Source of the DNA: Leifsonia sp. 71-9
GTDB taxonomy: Bacteria; Actinomycetota; Actinomycetes; Actinomycetales; Microbacteriaceae
Direction of reading: 5' to 3'
DNA length: 64,000 nucleotides
Assembly (NCBI RefSeq): GCF_001898805.1
Contig: NZ_MKVJ01000023.1
Location: 1 to 64,000 of the forward strand
A program made the translations under genes and the position numbers. Position 1 is the first letter of the stretch; each line of letters begins with the position of its first letter. Shown piece by piece: positions 6,518 through 16,141 of this stretch. The notes below the pieces were generated by a model. It had not been told where the DNA came from and searched no databases. It saw only the letters and a program-made list of their open reading frames with translations.

Positions 6518-7114
6518 TTACGCGCCCGGGTGGTAGAACCGCTGACGTTCGATGGGGGCGACGGCGAAGTCGCCCAGGCCGTTGACGACCTCACCCACAC
6601 CGACGACGAGCCCGCGAGCGAGCCCGACGCCTTTCAGCACACCGGCTCTGCGGTCCGGATCGGGCTCCTGGTGATCACCGCCGCCGGCGAGTTGCACCGA
6701 TTGCGCGCGGATCGGGCCGATGACTTGACCGCCGTCGCCGATCGACGTGAGTCCGACGATCTCAGGACCATTCGCGATTCGCACTCCGTCACCGATACGG
6801 ATCTCAGACGAGCCGGCGTTGGCCTTGACCTGCACACCGCCAGGACCGTAGTCACCGGAGGAGCCGATCCGGAGGCGACCCCCTGACTCGGCGAGCAGAA
6901 AGGCACCGGGATAGAACACGTTGTCGGAACCGATGGTGAGCTCGGAGCGATCATCCGCCTGGATCACGACCCCCGGGTACAGCGTGTTCCCCTCGCCAAG
7001 GGTCGCAAACCGGCTGACGAGCACCGAGTGCAGGTCGAGAACCGTGTTCCTCTCGGCGATCGAGGAGAGTTCGTCACTGCTCAGGAAGTCACCGCGAGCA
7101 CCAGCGTGGGACAT
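6518..7114 (-). CDS. Hexapeptide-repeat (left-handed beta-helix) protein
   Basis: 198 residues. Residues 30-135 show the imperfect six-residue periodicity of a left-handed parallel beta-helix ([LIV]-G-x-x-x-x units such as TIGSDNVFYPGAF, RIGSSGDYGPG, RIGDGVRIANGP). This resembles acyltransferase or gamma-carbonic-anhydrase folds, but no catalytic His or CoA-site signature is evident. The ATG has AGGAG about 10 nt upstream. It is convergent with the toxin-immunity array and divergent from metG. Substrate unknown; the C-terminal 40 residues look unlike a helix coil and may be disordered. Confidence 0.65.
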   Translation of the reverse strand: MSHAGARGDFLSSDELSSIAERNTVLDLHSVLVSRFATLGEGNTLYPGVVIQADDRSELTIGSDNVFYPGAFLLAESGGRLRIGSSGDYGPGGVQVKANAGSSEIRIGDGVRIANGPEIVGLTSIGDGGQVIGPIRAQSVQLAGGGDHQEPDPDRRAGVLKGVGLARGLVVGVGEVVNGLGDFAVAPIERQRFYHPGA

Positions 7115-7334
7115 GAGTACGAGCTCCTACCGTCCGATCGACCTTCGACCGAAGACTGGAGACTGCGTCACCTCGCCGGTCTCAATGAACATATCCACCA
7201 TTCCGGCCCCGGGGAAAACGAGGCACGGCACCGCTTCGCGAGCGTCGGCGACGCCGCAGAGGCGCCGTGGCTCCTCCGTGAGCCGGATCGGCCATGAACG
7301 CCGACACACAACGAGCCACACCCTCCCGCGCCCG

Positions 7335-7340
7335 TAGGAT
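7335..7340 (+). promoter_or_regulatory. -10 element of metG (leaderless-type)
   Basis: TAGGAT lies 7 nt before the metG ATG, so transcription would begin at or next to the start codon. No Shine-Dalgarno sequence is present. The 7115-7334 interval upstream holds no other convincing feature. Confidence 0.5.
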
Positions 7341-7347
7341 GGTCAGC

Positions 7348-8937
7348 ATGTCCGACGGCTCTTCGTTCTACATCACCACGCCGATCTTCTACGTGAACGA
7401 TGTCCCGCACATCGGCCACGCCTACACGGAGGTCGCCGCGGACGTGCTCGCGCGCTGGCACCGCCAGGCGGGCGACGACACCTGGCTGCTGACCGGGACG
7501 GACGAGCACGGCCAGAAGATCCTGCGCACCGCGACCGCCAACGGCACCACGCCGAAGGAGTGGGCGGACCGCCTGGTGACCAACGAGTGGCTGCCGCTGC
7601 TGAAGACGATCGACATCGCGAACGACGACTTCATCCGCACCACGGACGAGCGTCACGAGGCCAACGTGCAGAAGTTCCTGCAGAAGCTGTACGACGACGG
7701 CTTCATCTACGCGGGCGAGTACGAGGCGCTGTACTGCGTCGGCTGCGAGGAGTTCAAGCCGCAGAGCGAGATCGTCGACGGCACGGGGGAGTACGAGGGC
7801 CAGAAGGTCTGCGCCATCCACTCGAAGCCGCTGGAGCTGCTGCAGGAGAAGAACTACTTCTTCCGGATGAGCCAGTTCGCGGACAAGCTGCTCGCCCTCT
7901 ACGAGGAGCGGCCGGAGTTCGTCCAGCCGGAGTCGGCCCGCAACGAGGTCGTGAGCTTCGTGCGGCAGGGCCTCAGCGACCTGTCGATCTCCCGGTCCAG
8001 CTTCGACTGGGGCATCAAGGTGCCGTGGGACGAGTCGCACGTCGTCTACGTGTGGTTCGACGCGCTGCTCAACTACGCGACCGCGGTCGGCTACGGCCAG
8101 GACCCGGAGAACTTCGAGCGGCGCTGGCCGGCCACCCACATCGTCGGCAAGGACATCCTGCGGTTCCACGCGGTGATCTGGCCCGCGATGCTGATGGCCG
8201 CGGGCGTCGACGTCCCGCACCGCGTGTACGGCCACGGCTGGCTGCTCGTCGGCGGCGAGAAGATGTCGAAGTCGAAGCTCACCGGCATCGCCCCGACGCA
8301 GATCACCGACACCTTCGGCTCTGACGCGTTCCGGTACTACTTCATGCGCGCGATCAACTTCGGCCAGGACGGCTCGTTCAGCTGGGAGGACCTCGCGGCC
8401 CGCTACCAGGCGGAGCTCGCCAACGGCTTCGGCAACCTGGCGTCCCGGGTCATCGCGATGGTCACCCGCTACTTCGAGGGTGTCGTGCCGGCCGCCGGGG
8501 AGTACGCGGAGGCCGACCTGCGCGTCCGGCGCACGGTCGCCGAGGCGACGGCGAACGCCGATGCGGCGATCGAGCGGCTCGCGATCCACGACGCCCTCAC
8601 CGCGGTGTGGACGGTGGTCGACGAGCTGAACGGCTACATCACCCTCCAGGAGCCGTGGAGCCTCGCGAAGGACGACGCGCAGCGCGAGCGTCTCGGCACG
8701 GTGCTCTACACGGCGGCGGAGGGCCTGCGCGCCCTCGCCGTGCTGCTCTCGCCGGTCGTCCCGCAGGCGACGGCGAAGCTGTGGGAGGCGCTGGGCGTCG
8801 CAGGCGAGCTCGGCCCGGTGACCGCGCAGCCGCTGCGGCGCGCGGGCGACTGGGGCCAGCTGCCGCCCGGCACGACGGTCAACGGGCTGGAGGCGCTCTT
8901 CCCCCGGATCGACGCGGACGCGGTGCCCGGAGCATGA
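7348..8937 (+). CDS. metG: Methionyl-tRNA synthetase
   Basis: Class I aminoacyl-tRNA synthetase (529 aa) charging tRNA-Met in the cytosol. The HIGH motif appears as PHIGHAY (about residues 20-26) and KMSKS in EKMSKSK (about 305), with the C-V-G-C knuckle near residue 130 in the connective domain. The C-terminal helical anticodon-binding domain is present, but there is no C-terminal tRNA-binding (EMAP-like) extension, typical of the short actinobacterial form. ATG 7348 is chosen over upstream ATGs because the protein then begins right at the catalytic domain and sits behind a leaderless-type -10. Overlaps tatD. Confidence 0.97.
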   Translation: MSDGSSFYITTPIFYVNDVPHIGHAYTEVAADVLARWHRQAGDDTWLLTGTDEHGQKILRTATANGTTPKEWADRLVTNEWLPLLKTIDIANDDFIRTTDERHEANVQKFLQKLYDDGFIYAGEYEALYCVGCEEFKPQSEIVDGTGEYEGQKVCAIHSKPLELLQEKNYFFRMSQFADKLLALYEERPEFVQPESARNEVVSFVRQGLSDLSISRSSFDWGIKVPWDESHVVYVWFDALLNYATAVGYGQDPENFERRWPATHIVGKDILRFHAVIWPAMLMAAGVDVPHRVYGHGWLLVGGEKMSKSKLTGIAPTQITDTFGSDAFRYYFMRAINFGQDGSFSWEDLAARYQAELANGFGNLASRVIAMVTRYFEGVVPAAGEYAEADLRVRRTVAEATANADAAIERLAIHDALTAVWTVVDELNGYITLQEPWSLAKDDAQRERLGTVLYTAAEGLRALAVLLSPVVPQATAKLWEALGVAGELGPVTAQPLRRAGDWGQLPPGTTVNGLEALFPRIDADAVPGA

Positions 8938-9863
8938 CCGACCCGGCGTTCATCCGGCAGCGGCACGTCACCGACGGCCGCGACCTGGCGTACCCGCCGC
9001 TCCCGGAGGCGCTGGTCGTCCCCGTCTACGACAACCACACGCACCTCGAGATCGCCGACGGGGACGACCCGCTCGACTACCGCGAGCAGCTCGACCGGGC
9101 GTCGAGCGTCGGCGTGCGCGGCGTGGTCCAGGTCGGCAACGACGTGGAGACCTCCCGCTGGTCGGCGGAGATGGCGGCCGTCGAGCCGCGGATGCTGGCC
9201 GCCGTCGCGCTGCACCCGAACGACGCCCCGGACTACGCCGAGCGCGGCGAGCTGGACGACGCCCTCGCGGTGATCGACGAGCTGGCCGGCCGGCCGCGCG
9301 TACGCGCCGTCGGCGAGACCGGCCTGGACTTCTTCCGCACCGAGGAGGGGCCGCGCCGCGACGCGCAGTTCCGCTCCTTCGAGGCCCACATCGAGATCGC
9401 CAATCGGCACGGGATCGCCCTGCAGATCCACGACCGCGACGCCCACGCCGAGGTCGTCGCCACGCTCAAGCGCGTCGGCGCCCCCGAGCGGACGGTCTTC
9501 CACTGCTTCTCCGGCGACGTCGAGCTCGCGCGCGTCTGCGCGGAGAACGGCTGGTACATGTCGTTCGCCGGCACGGTGACGTTCAAGAACGCGCCGGCGC
9601 TCCGGGAGGCCCTGCGCTCGGCTCCGCGCGACCTCATCATGGTCGAGACGGACGCGCCGTTCCTCACGCCGTCGCCGTACCGCGGCCGGCCGAACGCGCC
9701 CTACCTGATCCCGCTCACGCTGCGCGCGATGGCCGAGACGATCGACACCGACGCCTCCACCCTCGCCGCACAGATCAACTCGAACACCGAGCTCGTCTAC
9801 GGCCGCTGGGACAGCGAGCCCGTCTCCGCGCCGCCGACCACGCCGATCGGGCGCATCGCGTGA
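8934..9863 (+). CDS. tatD: TatD family metal-dependent deoxyribonuclease
   Basis: 309-residue TIM-barrel metallohydrolase of the TatD/YcfH family, which acts as a 3'-5' exonuclease or nuclease in DNA repair and turnover. Metal ligands are visible: NHTH (H-x-H near residue 30), GETGLDF (Glu), LQIHDR (His), VFHCFSG (His) and ETDAPFL (Asp). It sits between metG and rsmA with ATGA/GTGA overlaps on both sides, the standard actinobacterial order. The N-terminal 25 residues before the first strand are an extension common in this group. Confidence 0.93.
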   Translation: MTDPAFIRQRHVTDGRDLAYPPLPEALVVPVYDNHTHLEIADGDDPLDYREQLDRASSVGVRGVVQVGNDVETSRWSAEMAAVEPRMLAAVALHPNDAPDYAERGELDDALAVIDELAGRPRVRAVGETGLDFFRTEEGPRRDAQFRSFEAHIEIANRHGIALQIHDRDAHAEVVATLKRVGAPERTVFHCFSGDVELARVCAENGWYMSFAGTVTFKNAPALREALRSAPRDLIMVETDAPFLTPSPYRGRPNAPYLIPLTLRAMAETIDTDASTLAAQINSNTELVYGRWDSEPVSAPPTTPIGRIA

Positions 9864-10708
9864 GCGACCTGCGCCTGCTCGGCCCGGCCGAGATCCGCGA
9901 CCTGGCCGAGCTGCTCGACGTCACGCCGACCAAGAAGCTCGGCCAGAACTTCGTCATCGACGGCAACACCGTGCGCCGCATCGTGCGCGTCGGCGAAGTG
10001 GAGGCGGGGGATGTGGTCGTCGAGGTCGGCCCGGGCCTGGGCTCCCTGACGCTCGGCCTCCTGGAGGCGGGCGCGCGCGTGGTCGCGGTCGAGATCGACG
10101 GCCGCCTGGCCGCGCAGCTGCCGGTGACGGTCGCGCAGATGGCGCCCGCCGCCGCCGAGCGGCTCACGGTCGTGCACCGCGACGCGCTGGCGATCACCGA
10201 GCTCCCGGAGCAGCCGGACCGGCTGGTGGCCAACCTCCCGTACAACGTCTCCGTGCCCGTGCTGCTGCACCTGCTGGAGCACTTCCCGTCGCTGCGCTCC
10301 GGCGTCGTGATGGTGCAGGCCGAGGTCGGCCACCGCATCGCCGCGCAGCCGGGGTCGAAGGTGTACGGCGCTCCGAGCGTGAAGGCCGCCTGGTACGGCG
10401 TCTGGCGCACCGCGGGCAACGTCAGCCGGCAGATCTTCTGGCCGATCCCGAACGTCGACTCCGTGCTGGTCGCGTTCGACCGCCACGAGACGCCCCCGGG
10501 CGACGAGGAGCTGCGCAAGCGCACGTTCGAGCTCGTGGATGCGGCCTTCCAGCAGCGCCGCAAGACGCTGCGTCAGTCGCTCTCCCGCGTCTACGGGGAC
10601 CCGACCTCGGCCGCCGAGGCGCTGGAGGCTGCGGGCCTCTCCCCGTCGCTCCGGGGCGAGCAGCTGTCGTTCGACGACTTCGCCCGGCTGGGCGCCGCAC
10701 GCGCCTGA
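9860..10708 (+). CDS. rsmA: 16S rRNA (adenine1518/1519-N6)-dimethyltransferase
   Basis: KsgA/RsmA (282 aa) dimethylates two adjacent adenines in the 3' terminal hairpin of 16S rRNA late in 30S assembly. The SAM site reads EVGPGLGSLTL (about residues 51-61), the acidic ribose-binding residue lies in VAVEID, and the catalytic NLPY motif is at about 119-122. The C-terminal helical domain is intact. Start is GTG overlapping the tatD stop (GTGA). ispE follows after 56 bp but with its own promoter-like element. Confidence 0.96.
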   Translation: MSDLRLLGPAEIRDLAELLDVTPTKKLGQNFVIDGNTVRRIVRVGEVEAGDVVVEVGPGLGSLTLGLLEAGARVVAVEIDGRLAAQLPVTVAQMAPAAAERLTVVHRDALAITELPEQPDRLVANLPYNVSVPVLLHLLEHFPSLRSGVVMVQAEVGHRIAAQPGSKVYGAPSVKAAWYGVWRTAGNVSRQIFWPIPNVDSVLVAFDRHETPPGDEELRKRTFELVDAAFQQRRKTLRQSLSRVYGDPTSAAEALEAAGLSPSLRGEQLSFDDFARLGAARA

Positions 10709-10764
10709 CCCGATCGGCCGGGCCGGTGCTCTGAGAGGCCGTCGCACCCCTGTAGGTTGGAGGC

Positions 10765-11709
10765 ATGGTCGAGCGCGAACGCGGAGGTGACGGGGACGCC
10801 GTGCACGTGCGGGCGCCCGGCAAGATCAACGTCTTCATGCGGGTCGGCGCTGTCATGGACGACGGCTACCACGACGTCGCGACCGCGTACCAGGCGGTGT
10901 CGCTGTACGAGGACGTCCGCGCCTATCCCGCCGACGACTTCTCGGTGAGCTTCGGCGGTCCGATCGACACCAGCGGCCTGCGCACCGACGGCTCGAACCT
11001 CGCGATCAAGGCGGCCCGGCTGCTCGCCAAGCGCACGGGCTACACCGGCGGCGTGCGGCTGCGCATCGACAAGCGCGTCCCCATCGCCGGGGGGATGGGC
11101 GGGGGCTCCGCCGACGCCGCTGCGACCCTCGTGGCCTGCGACGCGCTCTGGGGGACCGACGTCGGCCGCGACGAGCTGCTGGCCCTGGCCGCCCGCCTCG
11201 GCGCCGACGTGCCGTTCGCCCTCGTGGGCGGCACCGCGATCGGCACCGGCCGCGGCGACCGGCTCAGCCCGGCGCTGGCGACGGGGACGTTCCACTGGGT
11301 GCTCGCCCTCCCCGAGACGGAGCTCAGCACCCCGCAGGTCTACAGCGAGCTCGACCGCCACCGGGAGCGGCACGCGGGCGACATCGCCCCGGCCCAGCTC
11401 GCCCCGAGCGTGGACGCGCAGGTGCTACAGGCGCTGCGGGCCGGGGATCCGACGATGCTCGCGGAAGCGCTCGCCAACGATCTCCAGGCTCCGGCCATCC
11501 ACCTCGCCCCGCCGATCGCCGACGTGCTCGAGCTGGGCGAGCTGAACGGCGCCCTCGCCGGGATGGTGTCCGGCTCCGGGCCGACCGTGGCGTTCCTCGC
11601 CGCCGACCTCGACTCGGCGCTCGACCTGCAGATCGCGCTGAGCGCCTCCCGCATCACCGCCGTACGGGCGACCGGGCCGGTTCACGGCGCGCGCATCATG
11701 GGCGACTGA
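10765..11709 (+). CDS. ispE: 4-diphosphocytidyl-2-C-methyl-D-erythritol kinase
   Basis: GHMP-family kinase (314 aa) for the ATP-dependent 2-phosphorylation in the non-mevalonate isoprenoid pathway. RAPGKIN near residue 16 and the phosphate-binding loop [11 protein letters not shown] (about residues 108-118) are diagnostic, with the third GHMP motif MVSGSGPT near residue 270. The ATG follows TAGGTT by 6 nt, a leaderless-type start overlapping a weak GGAGG. The first 12 residues are poorly conserved in character and a later start is possible. Convergent with the LuxR-type regulator. Confidence 0.95.
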   Translation: MVERERGGDGDAVHVRAPGKINVFMRVGAVMDDGYHDVATAYQAVSLYEDVRAYPADDFSVSFGGPIDTSGLRTDGSNLAIKAARLLAKRTGYTGGVRLRIDKRVPIAGGMGGGSADAAATLVACDALWGTDVGRDELLALAARLGADVPFALVGGTAIGTGRGDRLSPALATGTFHWVLALPETELSTPQVYSELDRHRERHAGDIAPAQLAPSVDAQVLQALRAGDPTMLAEALANDLQAPAIHLAPPIADVLELGELNGALAGMVSGSGPTVAFLAADLDSALDLQIALSASRITAVRATGPVHGARIMGD

Positions 11710-11742
11710 ACGATCGCGGAGAACGGGCGCAGCGGCGCCCGA

Positions 11743-11835
11743 GGATGCCCGGCCGTGCGCATGTCGGGTTGAGACGATTCGTCGGACGGAAACGTATCCA
11801 CGCACCCGGACCGGGCATCCCGGGTCCCCTCAACC
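11743..11835. repeat. Interleaved inverted repeats between convergent genes
   Basis: Two inverted repeats interleave: GGATGCCCGG (11743-11752) with CCGGGCATCC (11811-11820), and GGGTTGAG (11766-11773) with CTCAACC (11829-11835). The order a-b-a'-b' is that of a pseudoknot rather than a simple hairpin. There is no U-run. It lies between the ispE and LuxR-type gene ends, so a transcript-end structure is likely. Confidence 0.4.
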
Positions 11836-11894
11836 TACTGGCGCGACGACCCGAGAACGAGGGGTAGCGGCGGAAACCGTCAACAGTTGACGGG

Positions 11895-14747
11895 TCACCC
11901 GCGCACGGTGCTGGCCGTGCCGCCGCCGCTGTTCGTGCGGGTCGGGCGGCGTCGCGCGATGCCGAGCGAGCGCAGGTCGCGGCGTGAGCGCAGGCCCAGC
12001 TTCGACAGGATGTTGCGGACGTGGAAGTTGACGGTCGTCACCGAGACGTACAGGCGCTCGGCGATCTCCTTGTTGGTCATGCCGGCGGCGAGGGCGTGCG
12101 CGACCTGCCGCTCGCGCGTCGTCAGCGCCGCGAGCGGGTCGGCCGCCTCGGTCGCCGGAGCCGCAGCCTGCAGCGCGTCGAGCAGGTGGGCGCAGCGGGC
12201 GAGGTAGCCGGCCGCGCCGAGCCGGCGGAAGGTCGCGGCGGCGTCGCTCAGCAGGCGAGTGGCGCGATCGTCGTCGGCGCGGGAGGCGACGAGCAGGCGG
12301 GCGGCGTCGAGGGAGGCGACGGCGCGCGGGAAGGGGAAGGTGGCGGCGGCCGGGTCGCCGACGCTCTCGATGTACGCGGCGACCGCGTCGTCCGGGTGCC
12401 CCTCCGCCTCGAGCACGCGGCCCTCGAGCCAGCGCAGGGAGCCGTAGTACGGCCTCCAAAGCGCGGCCACCGTGCAGCGTTCGTAGGCGGAGCGGGCGTC
12501 GGCGGCCCGGCCGAGGGCGGCGAGCGCGTCGACCCGGTAGGTGAGCCAGCCGAGGGTGGAGGCGCGGGTCGCGGCTTTCTCGGCGTCCTCGGTCGCCACC
12601 AGCTGGTCCTCGGGCCGGCCGGTCGCGCGGGCGAGCTCGGCGCGGGCGATGAACGGCAGGTCGCCGTCGTACGAGCCGGTGATGCGCGGGTCGGCCTGCG
12701 CCGCGGCACGCAGCCGCTCCTCGACGGCCTCGGTCTCGCCGCGGCCGGCGCGGATGAGGGCGGACGCCCAGAGTGCGATCGGCCAGCAGGAGAGGTCCGT
12801 CTCGTCCAGGGCGAGCGCGACCGCGGTGTCGGCCAGCGTGACCGACTCCTCCCACTCGCCGACGAGGAAGAGGATGTGGGCGAAGATCGTGCGGGCGAAG
12901 CCGGCGGTCCAGCTCGACGGGTAGCGGCGCACGAGCTCGTTCGCGGCGCTGAGGTCGACGCGGGCGCGCTCGATGTCGCCGCCCAGCACCGACACCCGCG
13001 AGCGCGACACCAGGGCGTCCACCGCGGCGGGGGATTCGTGGCGGGCCAGGAGCTCGTCGAGTTCCTGCGTCAGGGGACCGTAGAGGTCGGGGCGCCCGGC
13101 GTGAGCGGCGGAGTTGAGCGACCAGCCCAGGAGGCGCACGAGGTGCTCCTCGGGGTGCGCCATCCAGCGCAGCGCCCGGTCGGCGACCTCCTCGGGCAGC
13201 GGGCAGTCGGCGATCAGCTCGCGGGCGCGGTCCAGGTGGTCGAGGACGGAGGCGAAGTCGCCCATCGCCATGTAGACCTTCGGGAGCGCCTCCGCGACAT
13301 GGGTGCGGATGGCGCGCTCGTCGGGGGTGGTCGCCGGGGCGGCCTCCAGCGCGAGCCCGAGGGCGAGCGCGCCGGGGGCGTCGCGGGAGAGCGTCCGCAG
13401 CTCCAGCAGCACGGCGTCGCGCACGGGAGACGGCGGGATGGCCTCGATCGCGTCGCGCAGGTCGAGCACGCGCTCGTGCATCCGGAACCGCATCGCGAGC
13501 AGCCCGATCTCCAGGAGGGCGCGATCGCGCTCCGCACCCGTCGCCAGGTGGACGGCCGAGCGGGCGTAGCTGAGGGCCTGCTCGGCGCGACCGAGTTCCG
13601 CGGCGTCGAGCGCGGCGGTGAGCAGCTCGTCGACGAGGGTCGGGTCGGTGCGGTCGGCCGCCTCCACCCGGTGCCGCAGCGCGCGGTGACCGGTGAGCAC
13701 GTCGGCGGCGATGCGGTGCAGGGCGACGCGGCGGTCGAGCGTGAGCTCGGAGGCCAGCGCGTCGGCGAGGATGGCGTGCGCCGGCTCGACCCACACCACG
13801 CCGTCGCGGGGCGCGGCGAGGACGAGCCCGCGCGACACGGCCCCGTGCACGTCGGCGGAGACGCCCAGGCGGTCGGCGATCGTCCCGACGACCGGCATCG
13901 GGAGCGGATCGCGCAGCACGGCGACGATCTCGGCCGCGGTGCGCACGGCCGGGTCGGCGCCCTCGAGCGCCGACGAGATGGCGGTGGTGAGCGGGGTGAT
14001 CGCGGCGACGGGGAGGTCCCAGCCCGCCGGGTGCAGCGCCTGCGCGAAGGTGTCGCGCAGCTGGCCGAGCAGCACGCTGAGCAGCAGCGGAGAGCCCTGG
14101 GTCGCCTCGGTGAGGCGGGTGGCGGTGCGGCGGGAGATCGCGTGGCCGAGGAGGTGCTGAGCGAGGTCCTGGGTGTCGGCGACGGTCAGCGGGGTGAGCT
14201 CCACGCGGGCGTGGTTGACGGTCGACGCGGCGACGTCGTCGAACAGGGCGACGACGCTGTTCGGCTGGGGCCGGGTCGCGGCGGCGAAGAGGAAGCTCTG
14301 GTCGGTCAGGCGGCGCACCACGAAGCGCAGCGCGCGGGCCGAGGGCTCGTCGACCCACTGCGAGTCGTCGACGATCAGGCACACCGGCCCGGACACGCCG
14401 TCGATCGCGTCGAGCAGCAGACGCCCGACGGTGAGCGGGTCGTCGCCGGGCGCGGGCGGCCGGATGCGCGCACCGCTGATGGTGTTCAGCCCGCGCACCA
14501 GCGTCTCCACGGTGGCGTAGGCGAGGTCGGACTCGAAGGAGTCGGCGTGCACCCGCAGCACCGTCCAGCCGGCGAGCCGCTCCGCGATGTCGGTCAGGAG
14601 GGTCGTCTTGCCGAGACCGGCCTCCCCGGTGACGAGCACGGCGCCGCCGCGGTCCATCGCGCGGTGGGCGACCAGCAGCACGGTCTCGCGGGCGCGCTCA
14701 CGGCCGAAGAGCGGCCTGGTGGCCACCGGCTGATCGTCGCTGCTCAC
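11895..14747 (-). CDS. Large LuxR-family ATPase regulator (LAL type)
   Basis: About 950 residues. An N-terminal AAA/NACHT-like ATPase has Walker A GEAGLGKTT (41-49) and a hydrophobic Walker B ending VDDSQW. A long helical, TPR-like middle follows, then a C-terminal LuxR helix-turn-helix (TTRERQVAHALAAGMTNKEI, then VTTVNFHVRNILSKLG). Such regulators sense a ligand or partner protein and activate promoters. GTG 14747 is preferred (GGAGACGGGG upstream); in-frame starts at 14819 or 14843 would add 24-32 low-complexity residues. The gene neighbours, but is not coupled to, the ROK repressor. Target unknown. Confidence 0.85.
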   Translation of the reverse strand: MSSDDQPVATRPLFGRERARETVLLVAHRAMDRGGAVLVTGEAGLGKTTLLTDIAERLAGWTVLRVHADSFESDLAYATVETLVRGLNTISGARIRPPAPGDDPLTVGRLLLDAIDGVSGPVCLIVDDSQWVDEPSARALRFVVRRLTDQSFLFAAATRPQPNSVVALFDDVAASTVNHARVELTPLTVADTQDLAQHLLGHAISRRTATRLTEATQGSPLLLSVLLGQLRDTFAQALHPAGWDLPVAAITPLTTAISSALEGADPAVRTAAEIVAVLRDPLPMPVVGTIADRLGVSADVHGAVSRGLVLAAPRDGVVWVEPAHAILADALASELTLDRRVALHRIAADVLTGHRALRHRVEAADRTDPTLVDELLTAALDAAELGRAEQALSYARSAVHLATGAERDRALLEIGLLAMRFRMHERVLDLRDAIEAIPPSPVRDAVLLELRTLSRDAPGALALGLALEAAPATTPDERAIRTHVAEALPKVYMAMGDFASVLDHLDRARELIADCPLPEEVADRALRWMAHPEEHLVRLLGWSLNSAAHAGRPDLYGPLTQELDELLARHESPAAVDALVSRSRVSVLGGDIERARVDLSAANELVRRYPSSWTAGFARTIFAHILFLVGEWEESVTLADTAVALALDETDLSCWPIALWASALIRAGRGETEAVEERLRAAAQADPRITGSYDGDLPFIARAELARATGRPEDQLVATEDAEKAATRASTLGWLTYRVDALAALGRAADARSAYERCTVAALWRPYYGSLRWLEGRVLEAEGHPDDAVAAYIESVGDPAAATFPFPRAVASLDAARLLVASRADDDRATRLLSDAAATFRRLGAAGYLARCAHLLDALQAAAPATEAADPLAALTTRERQVAHALAAGMTNKEIAERLYVSVTTVNFHVRNILSKLGLRSRRDLRSLGIARRRPTRTNSGGGTASTVRG

Positions 14748-14858
14748 GTGGGTCCCCGTCTCCGACCGGCTGCCGCGGGCGGGTCGGGGCGGGACAGCCG
14801 ATCTGTTCGATCCTCCCATATCGTGAGAGCCTCTCAGCATCACCCGTCCAGGGGGCGA

Positions 14859-16031
14859 TCACCCGCCGAGGGGAGGGAGATCCACGACGATCGCGTCCCC
14901 GCCCGGCAAGCGGACGATGGTGTCGGGATGGACTCCGAGCTGTGCGTAGATCCGGTGGACGGCGGCGACCGCTGCGCCGACGGCGCCCGAGTAGGCGCCG
15001 AGGCGGGCCGTGACGATCGCCGGCGACACCCGCAGACTTTGCTCGAGTGCGATCCGGTATCGATCCAGTGCCGGCGCGAGCGAGGTCGCGATCCCGCCGC
15101 CCAGCACGATGGTCTGGGGATCGCACGCGACGGTCACCGCTGCGAGCACGATGCTCAGGGCCTGATCGAACTGGGCGCGGAGGCCGAGGAGGGCAGGCGG
15201 TGCGTCGGCGGCGAACAGCTCGGCCGGCTCGGCGAGAGCCACCCCGGCTTCCGCCGCGCGCCGCATGATCCCGCTCCCGGTGACCATGTGCTCGAGGCGC
15301 GCTCCGAGCGGACCGATCGGGAGCTGACCGAACTCGCCGATGAGCCCGCGCTCGCCCTGGAGGATGCGACCGTCGATCGCGAGGCCGGCTCCGAGGCCGA
15401 ATCCGATCGTCAGCATGGCGGCGTTCGGAGAGTTCGTCGCCGCGCCGTAGTGCAGCTCGCCGAGGAGGGCGTAGTTGGCGTCGTTGTCGAATCCCATCGG
15501 GCGCGCGAGGGCCTCCTCCACGCCGTCGAGGAAGCCCGGCGTCTCGACCTGCGGCAGATTCGGGGCATTGGAGACGGTCCGCTGCCGCCCGACGGCGCCC
15601 GGCATGCCGAGGCAGACGGAGGCGACCCGATCCCAGGCGTCCCCGGCGGTCGCCGTCACCTCGCGGGCGAGCCACTCGGTGAGGAGCTCGACGTCCTCGT
15701 GGGTCGGCGTCGGCACGGACCGGCGCACGATCGTGCGGCCCAGCAGATCGATGACGAGGATGCGCGTGTTCGTCGCTCCGAAGTCGATGCCCATGGCGAA
15801 ATGGCGGTCGGCGACGATGTCGAGTTCGACGGCCCGTCGCCCGCGTGACTCCGAGATGATCTCGCTCGTCTCGGTGACGATGCCCTCCGCGAGGAGCTGC
15901 TCGACCGAGCGGGTGACCGTGGCGGGCGAGATGCCGGATCGTTCGGCGATGAGTTTGCGGCTGGCCGGGCGGGAGGCGAAAAGTGCCGTGAGCACGGCTT
16001 CTCGATTGAGCTGACGGGTGTCCTGCACCAT
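14859..16031 (-). CDS. ROK family transcriptional repressor
   Basis: 390 residues: winged helix at 1-65 (LIAERSGISPATVTRSVEQL) and a ROK sugar-kinase-like domain from about 78 (MGIDFGATNTRI), with FDNDANYALLGE in the position of the kinase catalytic Asp. The usual zinc motif CxCGxxGCxE is absent (GQLPIGPLGARLEH instead). It is divergent from the ABC/sugar operon at 16260 and almost certainly controls it; a strong palindrome overlaps that operon's promoter. NagC/XylR-type repressors leave DNA when a sugar or sugar phosphate binds. The effector is not predictable from sequence. Confidence 0.9.
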   Translation of the reverse strand: MVQDTRQLNREAVLTALFASRPASRKLIAERSGISPATVTRSVEQLLAEGIVTETSEIISESRGRRAVELDIVADRHFAMGIDFGATNTRILVIDLLGRTIVRRSVPTPTHEDVELLTEWLAREVTATAGDAWDRVASVCLGMPGAVGRQRTVSNAPNLPQVETPGFLDGVEEALARPMGFDNDANYALLGELHYGAATNSPNAAMLTIGFGLGAGLAIDGRILQGERGLIGEFGQLPIGPLGARLEHMVTGSGIMRRAAEAGVALAEPAELFAADAPPALLGLRAQFDQALSIVLAAVTVACDPQTIVLGGGIATSLAPALDRYRIALEQSLRVSPAIVTARLGAYSGAVGAAVAAVHRIYAQLGVHPDTIVRLPGGDAIVVDLPPLGG

Positions 16032-16141
16032 TCACCATCCCCATTCTCGTCAGAGTGAACTCAAATCTAGCCGAATTCGCGCCCGGAGGGATGGTAATTC
16101 GCATTTCACGCCCCCGAAACACGCCTGACACAAAATTCCTC

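Noticed and set aside
7127-7321. Small minus-strand ORF upstream of the beta-helix gene
   Set aside because: 64 codons in the metG promoter interval without a clear ribosome binding site or recognisable similarity; it may be a relic but cannot be supported.
12021-15848. 1275-codon open frame on the plus strand
   Set aside because: It is antisense to the LuxR-type and ROK genes; composition is Arg/Gly/Ala-rich with no domain, a common shadow in high-GC DNA.
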